This document shows positions 25,801 to 35,109 of a stretch of 47,890 nt of DNA, piece after piece (within the stretch, counting starts at the first letter, position 1; each line of letters begins with the position of its first letter). The DNA is from Bacteroidales bacterium UBA5762 (GTDB lineage: Bacteria; Bacteroidota; Bacteroidia; Bacteroidales; TTA-H9): the NCBI GenBank assembly GCA_002418865.1, contig DIEY01000086.1, forward strand, positions 1 to 47,890, written 5' to 3'. The position numbers and the translations under genes were made by a program. The notes beneath the pieces are model-generated. The model saw only the letters and a list, made by a program, of their open reading frames with translations, made no database searches and had not been told where the DNA came from.

Positions 25801-25808
25801 TACTTTTG
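25801..25808 (+). promoter_or_regulatory. Putative -7 element of icd
   Basis: TACTTTTG matches TAnnTTTG, 18 bases before the ATG at 25827. A TTTG lies 25 bases upstream, a little further than the usual 19-21. Confidence 0.4.
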
Positions 25809-25826
25809 ATTGTTAAAAAGGATTTT

Positions 25827-27062
25827 ATGAATAAGATAAAGGTTGAGAATCCTGTTGTAGAATTGGATGGAGATGAAATGGCACGAGTGATCTGGAAAAT
25901 GATCAAAGAAAAACTTATTCTGCCTTTTCTCGATGTAAATATTATTTATTTTGATTTGGGCATTCAGAACAGAGACGCTACCAATGACGAGGTTACCAAG
26001 GAAGCAGCCCAGGCTATATTAAAATATCATGTAGGAATAAAATGTGCCACTATCACTCCCGATGAGAATCGGGTCAAAGAATTTGATCTTAAGCAAATGT
26101 GGAAATCGCCTAATGCTACGATTCGGAATATGCTAGATGGAACGGTTTTTCGTGAACCTATTTTTATAAAAAATATTCCTCGTTTGGTTTCCAACTGGGG
26201 AAAACCCATCGTGATTGGACGTCATGCTTTTGGAGATCAGTATATGGCTACCGATTTTGCTGTAAAAGGGAAAGGGAAGTTAACCATTACTTTTACAACT
26301 AATGAAGGTGAGAGCCAGAGTTACGAGGTTTATCACTTTCAAGGGGATGGAGTTGCCTTAGCCATGTATAACACCGATGAATCTATTAAGAATTTTGCAC
26401 ATGCTTCTTTTAACATGGCTTTGATGAAGGGATGGCCTCTTTATTTAAGCACTAAAAATACCATTCTAAAAAAATATGATGGAAGGTTCAAGGACATCTT
26501 CCAGCAAGTTTATGAAGAATTTTTTCTTGAAAGGTTTAGGGCTGCAGACATAATTTATGAACATCGCTTAATCGATGATATGGTAGCAACTGCCTTGAAA
26601 TCGGAGGGAGGTTTCGTATGGGCATGTAAAAATTATGATGGAGACGTGCAATCTGACATGCTTGCTCAGGGTTTTGGTTCATTGGGGCTTATGACTTCGG
26701 TTTTAATAAGCCCTGATGGTCAGACAGTGGAGGCAGAAGCCGCTCATGGAACAGTAACCAGGCATTATCGCGATTATAAAAAGGGTTTGCCTACTTCAAC
26801 TAACCCCATTGCAAGCATATTCGCTTGGTCCAAAGGGCTGTCGCATCTAGCTCGCCTCGACCATAATCAAAAACTCGAAAAATTTTGTCAGATTCTCGAA
26901 AATACTGTTATCCAAACCGTTGAATCTGGCCAAATGACAAAAGATTTAGCTGTTTTAGTATATGGTAAAAGTGTCGAACCCAAAGATTATCTTTTTACCG
27001 AAGATTTTATTGATGCAATAGCCAAGAATCTGTTGAAAAATCTTATTAACCCTATTCAGTAA
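25827..27062 (+). CDS. icd: NADP-dependent isocitrate dehydrogenase, eukaryote-like type
   Basis: This enzyme of 411 residues oxidises isocitrate to 2-oxoglutarate in the TCA cycle and makes NADPH. It matches the homodimeric eukaryotic-type family: VELDGDEMARVIWKMIKEKL at the start, the substrate loop SPNATIRNMLDGTVFREPI, GRHAFGDQYMATDF, the metal-binding block RLIDDMVATALKSEGGFVWACKNYDGDVQSD, and EAAHGTVTRHYR. The ATG at 25827 is chosen over an in-frame TTG at 25806, since the family begins right before this block and the promoter box lies between them. The citrate synthase gene follows 27 bases later, so the two are probably cotranscribed. Confidence 0.96.
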   Translation: MNKIKVENPVVELDGDEMARVIWKMIKEKLILPFLDVNIIYFDLGIQNRDATNDEVTKEAAQAILKYHVGIKCATITPDENRVKEFDLKQMWKSPNATIRNMLDGTVFREPIFIKNIPRLVSNWGKPIVIGRHAFGDQYMATDFAVKGKGKLTITFTTNEGESQSYEVYHFQGDGVALAMYNTDESIKNFAHASFNMALMKGWPLYLSTKNTILKKYDGRFKDIFQQVYEEFFLERFRAADIIYEHRLIDDMVATALKSEGGFVWACKNYDGDVQSDMLAQGFGSLGLMTSVLISPDGQTVEAEAAHGTVTRHYRDYKKGLPTSTNPIASIFAWSKGLSHLARLDHNQKLEKFCQILENTVIQTVESGQMTKDLAVLVYGKSVEPKDYLFTEDFIDAIAKNLLKNLINPIQ

Positions 27063-27089
27063 TGAAAATTTATTAAAATATCATAGTAT

Positions 27090-28421
27090 ATGCCGAGACT
27101 CAAGGATAAACTCTACGACAAAATAGAACAATGGCGGCCTCGAACCCAAAGACTATTACACGAATATAGTGATGTTGTGGTCGATAATATTACTATTGGG
27201 CAAATTATTGGAGGCATGCGAGGAGTAAAAGGTCTGGTTACAGATATTTCATATCTCGATCCTATGGAAGGGATTCGTTATAGAGGATATACCCTCCCTG
27301 AAGTTTTTGAAAAACTTCCCAAACCTAAAGATGCTGAAATGCCTTATGTGGAAGGACTTTTTTACTTGTTACTTACAGGTGACATTCCAACAGAATCGGA
27401 AGTTGCCGATGTAGTGGATGAATTTAATAAAAGAAGAATATTGCCTCGATACGTTTATGAAGTGATTGATTCGTTTCCCTGCTGCAGTCATCCAATGTCG
27501 ATTTTTTCGGCGGCTATTACAACCATGCAAAGAGAATCATTTTTTGCCAAGAAATATGCCGCTGGCTTGAATAAAAACGATTATTGGGACCCAACCTATG
27601 AAGATGCCCTTAACCTCTTAGCCAAATTACCCGAAGTAGCCACATATATTTATGCCAAACTTTATCGTGATGGCAAGAGAATTCAATCGAACCCTTTTCT
27701 CGATTATGGAGCCAATTTTGCTCACATGATGGGCATCGGATCTCCTTATGACGATGTATCGAGAATGAATTTCATCATACATGCCGATCACGAAAGCGGA
27801 AATGTTAGTGCACATACGGCTCATTTGGTGGGAAGTACTTTGGCTGATGTTTATCTGAGCATTTCTTCCATGGTGAATGGTTTAGCTGGGCCCTTGCACG
27901 GACTGGCTAACCAGGAAGTTCTGAGATGGATACTCTACTTTAAGGAAAAAATGGATGATGCTGTCCCTACTGAAGATGAAGTAAAACAATATGTATGGGA
28001 TACTCTTCACAACGGGCAGATTATCCCAGGTTTTGGTCATGCTGTGCTCCGAATAACTGATCCTCGTTACACCATTCAAAGAGAATTTTGTCTCAAACAC
28101 ATGCCCGATGACCCTATTTTCCAATACGTCAACATGCTTTATCATATAGTTCCTCCAATTTTAATGGAACAAGGTAAGGCCAAAAATCCATGGCCTAATC
28201 TCGATGCACAAACTGGTGTTATTCAATGGCACTATGGCGTCAGAGAATTCGATTTTTATACCGTTCTTTTTGGCATTGGCCGTAGCATTGGTATAGCAAC
28301 TAACCTCATCTGGGATAGAGCTCTGGGCTATCCTCTCGAACGTCCAAAGTCTATCACAACCGATATGCTCGAACAGATTGCCTTTGGAATCCTCAAACCC
28401 GAAGATTTACCATCAGAATAG
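27090..28421 (+). CDS. gltA: Citrate synthase, mitochondrial-like type
   Basis: This enzyme condenses oxaloacetate and acetyl-CoA to citrate. The 443 residues resemble the eukaryotic (type I, dimeric) enzyme rather than the Gram-negative hexameric type. The catalytic triad is present: H270 in GPLHGLANQEVL, H317 in FGHAVLRITDPRY, and D372 in NLDAQTGVIQWHYG, with spacings close to pig heart enzyme. HADHESGN and YTVLFGIGRSIG are further family blocks. It follows icd, and its product feeds the aconitase step before icd. Aconitase itself is not in this window. Confidence 0.95.
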   Translation: MPRLKDKLYDKIEQWRPRTQRLLHEYSDVVVDNITIGQIIGGMRGVKGLVTDISYLDPMEGIRYRGYTLPEVFEKLPKPKDAEMPYVEGLFYLLLTGDIPTESEVADVVDEFNKRRILPRYVYEVIDSFPCCSHPMSIFSAAITTMQRESFFAKKYAAGLNKNDYWDPTYEDALNLLAKLPEVATYIYAKLYRDGKRIQSNPFLDYGANFAHMMGIGSPYDDVSRMNFIIHADHESGNVSAHTAHLVGSTLADVYLSISSMVNGLAGPLHGLANQEVLRWILYFKEKMDDAVPTEDEVKQYVWDTLHNGQIIPGFGHAVLRITDPRYTIQREFCLKHMPDDPIFQYVNMLYHIVPPILMEQGKAKNPWPNLDAQTGVIQWHYGVREFDFYTVLFGIGRSIGIATNLIWDRALGYPLERPKSITTDMLEQIAFGILKPEDLPSE

Positions 28422-28511
28422 TGCTTATTCTTATGTTTTTCAACGGTTAAGTTGATAAAGCTTTTATGCCACTTATGTAAAAAGTGGATAAATTTGCCTG
28501 AAAGAATTCTT

Positions 28512-28925
28512 ATGATGATACAGCAGCAAACTATTGTTTTGCCACAGTATCCTAAGGGTATACATTTGATTACCCAAGAGGTGCTGAATAAGCTTGAAGT
28601 ATTGCCTGATTTGGGTTTGCTTCATCTTTTCTTGCTTCACACCTCTGCCGCTTTATCCATTAATGAGAATTATGATCCTACAGTGAGATTGGATAGTGAT
28701 TATTTGTTTGACACTCTGATTCGTGAGCATTTGCCGGCTCTGAAACATACGCTCGAAGGCCCCGACGATATGCCTGCTCATTTTAAATCTTTGATTACTG
28801 GTTGCTCTCTTACTATCCCTATTATGCAGCAAAGACTTCATTTGGGAACATGGCAGGGAATTTACCTTTGCGAATTTCGACACCACGCCAGCAGACGTCA
28901 TTTGGTGTGTACTATTATTGGATAA
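28512..28925 (+). CDS. YjbQ/UPF0047 family protein
   Basis: A small protein of 137-138 residues of the YjbQ family, whose members include a secondary thiamine-phosphate synthase activity. The conserved pieces are HLFLLHTSAALSINENYDP, a DSD segment, HTLEGPDDMPAHFKSLITG and GTWQGIYLCEFRHHASRR, carrying the clustered histidines, asparagine and glutamate of the active site. The start is set at one of the paired ATGs (28512 or 28515); an earlier in-frame ATG at 28452 would add about 20 residues the family does not have. It lies 90 bases after citrate synthase. Confidence 0.9.
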   Translation: MMIQQQTIVLPQYPKGIHLITQEVLNKLEVLPDLGLLHLFLLHTSAALSINENYDPTVRLDSDYLFDTLIREHLPALKHTLEGPDDMPAHFKSLITGCSLTIPIMQQRLHLGTWQGIYLCEFRHHASRRHLVCTIIG

Positions 28926-29000
28926 TTTTTGCTAAAAAAGTATTTTAGAGATATAGTAATTCATCCCTAAATCCATTATTTATCGATCAAACAAAAAAGG

Positions 29001-29642
29001 TTAAAAGCTAATTCCAACAAAAATCTGTATGACCGAGTTTTTTGCTTCGCCTAGTAATGAATATGAAGCCTCATCTTCTTTAGCTACGCTATTCAATCCT
29101 GCCGAATAATTTACACCAATAATCAAAGGATCGAGATAAAAATCCAGACCTCCCGTCAAACCATAATCCCAGGTGTTAAATACCCCACGATCCAGCTCAT
29201 TTTCGGAAGAAATATTGAAATAATCGAGTACTGTGGCATTAGTACTGGTTGATGCGGCAATTAAATAACCCACATATGGCCCTGCTTGAATCTCGAGATT
29301 CTTGGTAAGATTAACCACTAATTTTACAGGAAGACTGAGGTAGTGTAAATTAAAATGTGTCTCTCCATCAATAATAGCGTTATTCCCATAATCAATCTTC
29401 AGCCCATTTAAATTGTATAAAAGTTCTGGCTGAAGCGCTAATAAGGAATTGAATGCAATTTTATCATACACTCCTGCATGAACACCCAGCTTCAGGCTTT
29501 TATCACCCTCTTGGTCGGAAGTTAAACTGGTCAAATTAATTCCACCCTTTATGCCAACTACTGACTTTTGGGCATGAACTATACTTACACTCAAAAAACA
29601 CCCAGCAATGATCAGAAAACAGATTTTTCTCATGTTGTTCAT
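29001..29642 (-). CDS. Outer-membrane beta-barrel protein (PorT/OMP_b-brl type)
   Basis: A 213-residue predicted outer-membrane protein. The signal peptide (about residues 1-24, cleavage after VHA) is followed by alternating amphipathic strands such as VVGIKGGINLTSLTS, LKLGVHAGVYDKI, LALQPELLYNLNGLKIDY, YLSLPVKLVVNL, LEIQAGPYVGYLI and NSVIQIFVGISF. The last residue is an aromatic phenylalanine, as is usual for barrels inserted by BamA. This small eight-strand type is abundant in Bacteroidota and usually of unknown function. It stands alone, followed by about 75 bases of non-coding DNA. Confidence 0.85.
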   Translation of the reverse strand: MNNMRKICFLIIAGCFLSVSIVHAQKSVVGIKGGINLTSLTSDQEGDKSLKLGVHAGVYDKIAFNSLLALQPELLYNLNGLKIDYGNNAIIDGETHFNLHYLSLPVKLVVNLTKNLEIQAGPYVGYLIAASTSTNATVLDYFNISSENELDRGVFNTWDYGLTGGLDFYLDPLIIGVNYSAGLNSVAKEDEASYSLLGEAKNSVIQIFVGISF

Positions 29643-29856
29643 AGTTTTAGTTTTTAAAATGTAACAAAAAAGTTTAAAATATAGCTTTATATTTTAAATA
29701 ATTGGTTATAAAATAAATAAGATACTCTATCTTCATCCATCACTCTATGCTAATTGTATAGTCAACCAAAAGAAAGTTTTGCCAAAAATAAAAAAATCCC
29801 GAACTTGCTCTTAATGGATTTGTTTTAAATCTTGAAGTGAAAAAATAGCATCAAAG

Positions 29857-30459
29857 ATGAGGTCAAGCAGTATTTGGGATGATAAATACAATAAGACTGA
29901 GTATCACTATGGGATGGAACCACTTCCATATTTAGTAGAGAAAATGGAGAAGTTTCACCCTGATAATTTATTATTGCCTGGAGAAGGTGAGGGAAGGAAT
30001 GCAGTGTATGCAGCTAAAAATGGAATAGATGTTTTTGCCTTCGACCAGAGTCAAATAGCTCGACAAAAAGCCTTAGCTTTGGCTAAACAAAATGGGGTAA
30101 GTATAGATTATAGGGTTTGCGATGTAATCGAATCGGATTATCCCCGGCATTTTTTCCAGATGATTGGATTGTTTTATGTTCATTTTTCTGAAGAAATAAG
30201 ACAAAGAGCTAATCTTCATTTATTGGAATTCCTTCGACCAGGTGGTATTTTAGTGTTAGAAGCCTTCCATAAACGAAATCTTGGAAACAGTTTTGGGCCT
30301 CAATCTATAGAGATGCTTTACGATGAAGCTATAATCAAAAAAGATTTTGGAATGTTGCAAGTGGAAGAATATTATGAAAATCGTTTTGTACTTTCGCATG
30401 GTCGAGGTCACCAAGGCGAAGCGGAGGTGATTCGTTTTTGTGCTGTCAAACTTTTTTAG
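29857..30459 (+). CDS. SAM-dependent methyltransferase (TehB/TPMT-like)
   Basis: A 200-residue class I methyltransferase. The opening WDDKYNKTEYHYGMEPLPYL is typical of the TehB and thiopurine methyltransferase-like group. Motif I is LLPGEGEGRNAVYAAKNG, and the acidic end of strand 2 is FAFDQSQIARQKA. DYRVCDVIESDYP and LEFLRPGGILVLEAF cover motifs II and III. The substrate is unknown. Its 3' end is followed at once by the exonuclease III gene (start 13 bases downstream), so the two are probably cotranscribed. Confidence 0.9.
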   Translation: MRSSSIWDDKYNKTEYHYGMEPLPYLVEKMEKFHPDNLLLPGEGEGRNAVYAAKNGIDVFAFDQSQIARQKALALAKQNGVSIDYRVCDVIESDYPRHFFQMIGLFYVHFSEEIRQRANLHLLEFLRPGGILVLEAFHKRNLGNSFGPQSIEMLYDEAIIKKDFGMLQVEEYYENRFVLSHGRGHQGEAEVIRFCAVKLF

Positions 30460-30472
30460 AAAAATAAAAATC

Positions 30473-31237
30473 ATGAAACTAATTTCATACAATGTAAATG
30501 GGTTGCGTTCGGCCTTGGCAAAAGGATTGCTGCCTTGGCTTGAAGAGGAGCATCCGGATATTTTTTGTTTACAAGAGTTGAAGGCTCAACCCGAACAAAT
30601 ACCTGATGAAGAATTTCAGCGTTTGGGATATTATACATATTGGCATTGTGCCGAGAAAAAGGGCTATAGTGGGGTTGGACTTCTTACTATACGTGAACCC
30701 GATAGAGTAATCAAGGGAATAGGTAATCCAGAATATGATCGGGAAGGTCGTTTCATGAGGGCTGATTTTGGTCAAATTTCGGTGATAAGTGTGTATCACC
30801 CTTCGGGAACAACTGGCGAAGTTCGTCAGGAGTTCAAAATGCAATGGCTTGAATTTTTCTTGCAATATGTCAATCGTCTGCGAGACGAGCGGCCTTATTT
30901 GATTATTTCAGGTGATTTCAATATTTGCCATAAACCCATAGACATTCACGATCCAATTAGAAATGCGCATAGTAGTGGATTTTTGCCCGAAGAAAGAGAA
31001 TGGATGGATCGTTTTGTGGCTTCGGGTTTTATTGACACTTTTAGAGTATTTAACAACCAGCCCCATCAGTATTCGTGGTGGAGTTTTAGGGCAAGAGCCA
31101 GAGAAAAAAATCTCGGCTGGCGAATCGATTATCATTTTGTTACCGAAAATCTTAAGCCTAAGCTAAGAAATGCCTATTTACTTCCACAAATAAATCATAG
31201 CGACCACTGTCCTGTTGTGCTCGAAATCGATTTTTAG
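30473..31237 (+). CDS. xthA: Exodeoxyribonuclease III (AP endonuclease)
   Basis: This base-excision repair enzyme of 254 residues cuts at abasic sites and degrades 3' ends. Family motifs are complete: SYNVNGLRSALAKG (N7), CLQELKAQ (E35, metal ligand), ISGDFNICHKPIDIHDP (catalytic Asp/Asn), WRIDYHFVTENL and NHSDHCPVVLEI (catalytic Asp-His). The ATG at 30473 fits the family start; an in-frame ATG at 30440 would overlap the methyltransferase gene and add 11 residues. Confidence 0.96.
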   Translation: MKLISYNVNGLRSALAKGLLPWLEEEHPDIFCLQELKAQPEQIPDEEFQRLGYYTYWHCAEKKGYSGVGLLTIREPDRVIKGIGNPEYDREGRFMRADFGQISVISVYHPSGTTGEVRQEFKMQWLEFFLQYVNRLRDERPYLIISGDFNICHKPIDIHDPIRNAHSSGFLPEEREWMDRFVASGFIDTFRVFNNQPHQYSWWSFRARAREKNLGWRIDYHFVTENLKPKLRNAYLLPQINHSDHCPVVLEIDF

Positions 31238-31239
31238 GT

Positions 31240-31857
31240 TTATTTCTTTTGCTCATTGTAAGTAATTCGGGGCAAGACATTATTTAACAAAATCTCCAAA
31301 CATTGCTGAGGACTCATCAAATGAGTTTGAAGATGAATATCCGGATGTAGAGGAATCTCAAAAGGTGAGTTGACCCCAGTAAAATCGCTGATTTGCCCTT
31401 CCAATGCCTTACGATATAGGCCTTTTATATCTCTTTGCTGGCAAATTTCTATTGGACAATCAACAAAAACTTCAAGTAAGTTTTTTCCTCCTATGATTTG
31501 TCTTGCCATAGAACGAATGGATTCAGTGGGGGTAATGAAGCAGTTGATGCTGATGATACCTGACTCCATGAATAGTTTGCTTACTTCGGCCGCGCGTCTG
31601 ATGTTTTCAACCCTGTCATCCACACTAAAACCCAAATCTTTATTCAGTCCGCTGCGTAAATAGTCTCCATCTAATATCTGTACTATAAAACCTTTTGTGA
31701 GTAGTTCGTCCCTCAACATTCGTCCCAGTGTAGTTTTTCCTGCTCCCGAAAGTCCTGTAAACCAAATGACTATACTTCTCTGCCTCAAAAGAGTTTCCAT
31801 CTTATTTCTTTGGGGCAATGAATTTGGGAAAAGATTTTCTTGAAAATTCGTCATCAT
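31240..31857 (-). CDS. cysC: Adenylyl-sulfate kinase
   Basis: This enzyme phosphorylates APS to PAPS in sulfate activation. It has 205 residues: Walker A is GLSGAGKT (35-42), followed by LDGDYLRSGLNKDLGF and RVENIRRAAEVSKLF for APS binding, CFITPTESIRSMAR, and the lid segment DIKGLYRKALEGQISDFTGV. All match CysC. About 25 residues precede the kinase fold; the internal ATG encoding M20 would give a shorter version. It converges on xthA with 2 bases between the stops. No other sulfate assimilation gene is here, so PAPS could serve assimilation or sulfation. Confidence 0.94.
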   Translation of the reverse strand: MMTNFQENLFPNSLPQRNKMETLLRQRSIVIWFTGLSGAGKTTLGRMLRDELLTKGFIVQILDGDYLRSGLNKDLGFSVDDRVENIRRAAEVSKLFMESGIISINCFITPTESIRSMARQIIGGKNLLEVFVDCPIEICQQRDIKGLYRKALEGQISDFTGVNSPFEIPLHPDIHLQTHLMSPQQCLEILLNNVLPRITYNEQKK

Positions 31858-31981
31858 GATGTTTCTGCCTACAAATGTACATTATCCTTAGCAAAATATT
31901 AATATATGATAAAGATGATCCTTTGATGACTGATAGAAATAAAACAAATTTCTCACCCAGAATGATTTTAATCTTATGAAT

Positions 31982-32013
31982 TTTGGTTAGCTGACTAATA
32001 CTGGTTATTTTTG
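31982..32013 (+). promoter_or_regulatory. Bacteroidota-type promoter of the C1 peptidase gene
   Basis: TTTG at 31982-31985 and TATTTTTG at 32006-32013 are 20 bases apart, matching both -33 TTTG and -7 TAnnTTTG at the preferred spacing. The box ends 30 bases before the ATG at 32044. This is the best promoter match in the window. Confidence 0.65.
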
Positions 32014-32043
32014 CGAGAATCATTATTTTAAAAACTTAGAATT

Positions 32044-33249
32044 ATGAACGATATGAAAATTAAATCTATCAGTTGGTTATTGAGCATAGTAATGCTTATG
32101 CCATTTTTTGTTAAGGCCCAGGAAACTAAATCAGATAGTTCCTATCAATTTACTCTTGTAAAACAATTGCCTTATACTCCAGTGAAGAATCAATTTCGAT
32201 CGGGTACTTGCTGGAGTTTTTCGGCCATATCATTCATCGAATCAGAGCTTCTTCGCCTGGGGAAAGGAGAATATGACCTCTCTGAAATGTTTTGTGTAAG
32301 AGATGCTTACGAGAAAAAAGCCGAGAAATACCTTCGTATGGGAGGAACTATCAATTTTGGTGGTGGAGGTGAGTTTCATGATGTATTACACACTCTCAAG
32401 AATAAGGGTTTAATGCCTGAAGAAGCCTATCCAGGACTCAATTATGGTGAGAAAAACCATGTTCACGGCGAACTGGATGCGGTTACAAAGGCTTATATGG
32501 ATGCCTTGATAAAAAATCCGAACAAGAAAATTTCTACCGCTTGGATGGATGGTTTCAAGGGAATATTGGATGCATATCTGGGACCTCTGCCAGAAAATTT
32601 CGTATATCAAGGCAAACAATATACTTCGAAAAGTTTTGCCGAATCCTTAGGATTAGATCCAGATGATTATGTTTGTCTCAGTTCGTTCACGCATCATCCT
32701 TTTTATCAGCCTTTTATACTTGAAGTGGCCGATAACTGGGCATGGGGTGAGATGTATAATGTTACTTTAGACGAAATGATGGAGATTATAGATTATGCTT
32801 TAGATAAAGGTTACACCGTTGGTTGGGCTTCCGACGTCAGCGATAAGGGATTTGCTTACAATAAAGGTTTGGCCGTAATACCCGAGACTGACGTTGCTGA
32901 GCTGAGCGGAGCCGAAAAAGCGAGATGGGAAAAATTAACCGAAAAGGAAAGAAATTCTCAAATGTATAACTTCGATCGTGTAGTACCTGAGAAAAATGTT
33001 ACTCAAGAAATGCGTCAGAGAGATTTCGATAATCTTCAAACTACTGACGATCATGGAATGCATATAGTAGGATACGGAACCGATCAATTTGGCCATAAAT
33101 ATTATTATGTAAAGAATTCATGGGGAGCCGATAATAAATTCGATGGATTCTTTTATGCCTCGGTTCCATTTGTACGCTTAAAAACCATAAATATTGTAGT
33201 GCATAAAAATGCGCTTCCAAAAGATATCAGGAAAAAATTGGGCATATAA
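32044..33249 (+). CDS. Exported C1-family cysteine peptidase (aminopeptidase C/bleomycin hydrolase type)
   Basis: A 401-residue papain-like peptidase of the C1B group, with a signal peptide (residues 1-25, cleavage near VKAQ) that the classical cytosolic PepC lacks. The catalytic site is complete: Q50 and C56 in NQFRSGTCWSFS, H340 in HGMHIVGYG and N358 in YVKNSWG. Blocks SEMFCVRDAYEKKAEKYLRM and GWASDVSDKGFAY fit the bleomycin-hydrolase family. It should trim peptides in the periplasm or at the surface. A clear promoter precedes it and no operon partner follows. Confidence 0.93.
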   Translation: MNDMKIKSISWLLSIVMLMPFFVKAQETKSDSSYQFTLVKQLPYTPVKNQFRSGTCWSFSAISFIESELLRLGKGEYDLSEMFCVRDAYEKKAEKYLRMGGTINFGGGGEFHDVLHTLKNKGLMPEEAYPGLNYGEKNHVHGELDAVTKAYMDALIKNPNKKISTAWMDGFKGILDAYLGPLPENFVYQGKQYTSKSFAESLGLDPDDYVCLSSFTHHPFYQPFILEVADNWAWGEMYNVTLDEMMEIIDYALDKGYTVGWASDVSDKGFAYNKGLAVIPETDVAELSGAEKARWEKLTEKERNSQMYNFDRVVPEKNVTQEMRQRDFDNLQTTDDHGMHIVGYGTDQFGHKYYYVKNSWGADNKFDGFFYASVPFVRLKTINIVVHKNALPKDIRKKLGI

Positions 33250-33366
33250 ATTAAGCTTATGAAATGAATTATTGTGCAGGATGAATTTTTTATCTTCATC
33301 TTCACTTCAATTTTTTATGCTTATAATGCGCTCTAAGTAGCTACATTTTAGCAATATAATAGGCCA

Positions 33367-34053
33367 TTAGATAAAAAGAATATCTTCTACAGCTCTATTC
33401 AAGAAATAGTTCAAGGGCTGAAGTGCTTTGAAAATTGCTACTGTTGTTGGCAAGAAATCTGAAGCAATGATTTCGTCATCCGAAAGGGGATGTGCCACAA
33501 TGAAATGTTTATTTTTTAGAATTTCTATTCCTTCGAAATCTTCTGGGAAACCCTTGGGTGGTCGTTTAGTCCGACCCATATCGCTAAAGCCATTAAAATA
33601 CTTGCGAAATGATGGATTCTCTATAATGCTCTTCAATTCATCATAATTATAAAATATTTCTTGACGGGCAGCTTTTAAGATGTCGGTAGTAGGGTCATAT
33701 AATCCTCCTCCAGCCATACAAGAACCTGGTTCTATATGCAGGTAATATCCAGCATAAGGACTTTTTTTGCCTCCACGAGCTATATAAATTCCCGTAAATG
33801 TTTTATAAGGTGATTTGTCGTGCCTAAATCTGATGTCTCTATATATGCGAAAAGTGCAATCGTTAGGTTTTAAATTGCCAATCGTTGGGTCGAAAGAATA
33901 AATTTGAGTGATTAAAAGTTGTGTGAGTTTTTCCAGAGTCGACTTTACTTGCTCATACCATGAACGATTGAGTGCAAACCATTCGCGATGATTATTTTCC
34001 TTGATTTCTTTGTAAAATTCAATTAAAGAGGCCAATTCTGAAGAGTTTATCAT
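33367..34053 (-). CDS. DUF2461 family protein
   Basis: A 228-residue protein of the DUF2461 (TIGR02453) family, whose function is not established. The recognisable blocks are FYKEIKENNHREWFALNRSWYE at the start, TFRIYRDIRFRHDKSPYKTF, GYYLHIEPGSCMAGGGLYDP and FDPTIGNLKPNDC. The conserved Arg/Asp/His residues in RDxRFxxDKxPYK suggest a functional site, but no activity is proposed. It is probably a single cytosolic gene. Its convergence with the C1 peptidase leaves about 115 bases without a gene. Confidence 0.9.
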   Translation of the reverse strand: MINSSELASLIEFYKEIKENNHREWFALNRSWYEQVKSTLEKLTQLLITQIYSFDPTIGNLKPNDCTFRIYRDIRFRHDKSPYKTFTGIYIARGGKKSPYAGYYLHIEPGSCMAGGGLYDPTTDILKAARQEIFYNYDELKSIIENPSFRKYFNGFSDMGRTKRPPKGFPEDFEGIEILKNKHFIVAHPLSDDEIIASDFLPTTVAIFKALQPLNYFLNRAVEDILFI

Positions 34054-34269
34054 TCTTTTAAGGTTTTTGCAAAATTATCGCCTTCTAATTTCTGAGTCAT
34101 TAGAGATGGATAAAGAATGATTTTATTTTTAATTAAAGTGATTTGTGCTTAATAAAGTTTTCATACATTTATAGCTCAAAATTGATTTGAATTAACCATT
34201 TAGGGAAAGAAGTTGAAATTGGTTATGATGCAGGTTTTCAAGTTACCATTTGAGTAAACATATTCAGGT

Positions 34270-35088
34270 ATGAAAAGAGTTTTCAAAGGATTAATTGTTT
34301 TAGTGTTGAATTTACCTTTGGGTTTGTTTTCACAAGGATGGGAAGGCATTAATGGTCCGGCAGCAGCGAGTTTGTCGGTGAGTGGGGTGAGCTTGTCGGG
34401 GGAGTGGTCGGGATTTTCAAATCCGGCAGGGTTGGCACTAATTTCAAAAGCTTATGCCGGTTTGGCCGTCGAAAATCGCTTTCAAATGAAAGAATTAACC
34501 TTGAAAGGTATAAGCATTGGGCTACCTGTCCTAGGGGGTGTTTTTGGTTTATCGGGCTCACATTTTGGTAATTCATTATATAGCGAACAACGATATAATT
34601 TAGCTTATTCTAAAAAGCTGGGCTCATCATTTTATTCAGGTATTTCTATAGATTACTGTTTGCTTTCGCAAGGCAAAGGATATGGCAATGCTGGAGGGCT
34701 CACTTTTGGAGTTGGGCTTCTGGCCGGGCTGAACGAAAATCTTTTGTTAGGCGCCTACTTGTTTAATCCTATCAAAATTCGACTGTCCGAAAATATTCAA
34801 TCCGAAATTCCTGTGCTGATGCGATTGGGATTACTCTATAAATTTACATCTCAGCTTTTGGGTACGGTCGAAATCGCTAAAAATAGCGACAGCAAAGCGG
34901 CAGTGCAAATGGGAGTTGAATATAATGCTTTTCAGCATTTTGCATTTCGAGCAGGAGTTTCCTCATGGCCAGGATCTTTTGCATTTGGCGTGGGTTATTA
35001 TCAACGACATCTGAAATTTGATATAGGTGCGGGTTTTCATCCCGATCTTGGATTATGCCCTCAAATTGGATGCATCTATCATTTTTAA
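34270..35088 (+). CDS. PorV/PorQ-like outer-membrane barrel protein
   Basis: A 272-residue predicted outer-membrane protein. The signal peptide ends near residue 21 (LFSQG). Then GPAAASLSVSGVSLSGEWSG and FSNPAGLALISKAYAGLA resemble the N-terminal plug-and-strand pattern of the PorV/PorQ branch of FadL-like barrels. Alternating strands continue to a final aromatic residue in CIYHF. It is shorter than typical PorV or PorQ, so the exact subfamily is open. It is followed 21 bases later by the helix-hairpin-helix barrel protein, and the two form a likely operon upstream of porX. Confidence 0.65.
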   Translation: MKRVFKGLIVLVLNLPLGLFSQGWEGINGPAAASLSVSGVSLSGEWSGFSNPAGLALISKAYAGLAVENRFQMKELTLKGISIGLPVLGGVFGLSGSHFGNSLYSEQRYNLAYSKKLGSSFYSGISIDYCLLSQGKGYGNAGGLTFGVGLLAGLNENLLLGAYLFNPIKIRLSENIQSEIPVLMRLGLLYKFTSQLLGTVEIAKNSDSKAAVQMGVEYNAFQHFAFRAGVSSWPGSFAFGVGYYQRHLKFDIGAGFHPDLGLCPQIGCIYHF

Positions 35089-35109
35089 TATCATCTCTAA
35101 TCATTTATC

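Noticed and set aside
31240..31857. A sulfate-assimilation cluster around cysC
   Set aside because: No cysD, cysN, cysH or sulfotransferase gene is in the window, so only the single gene can be claimed.
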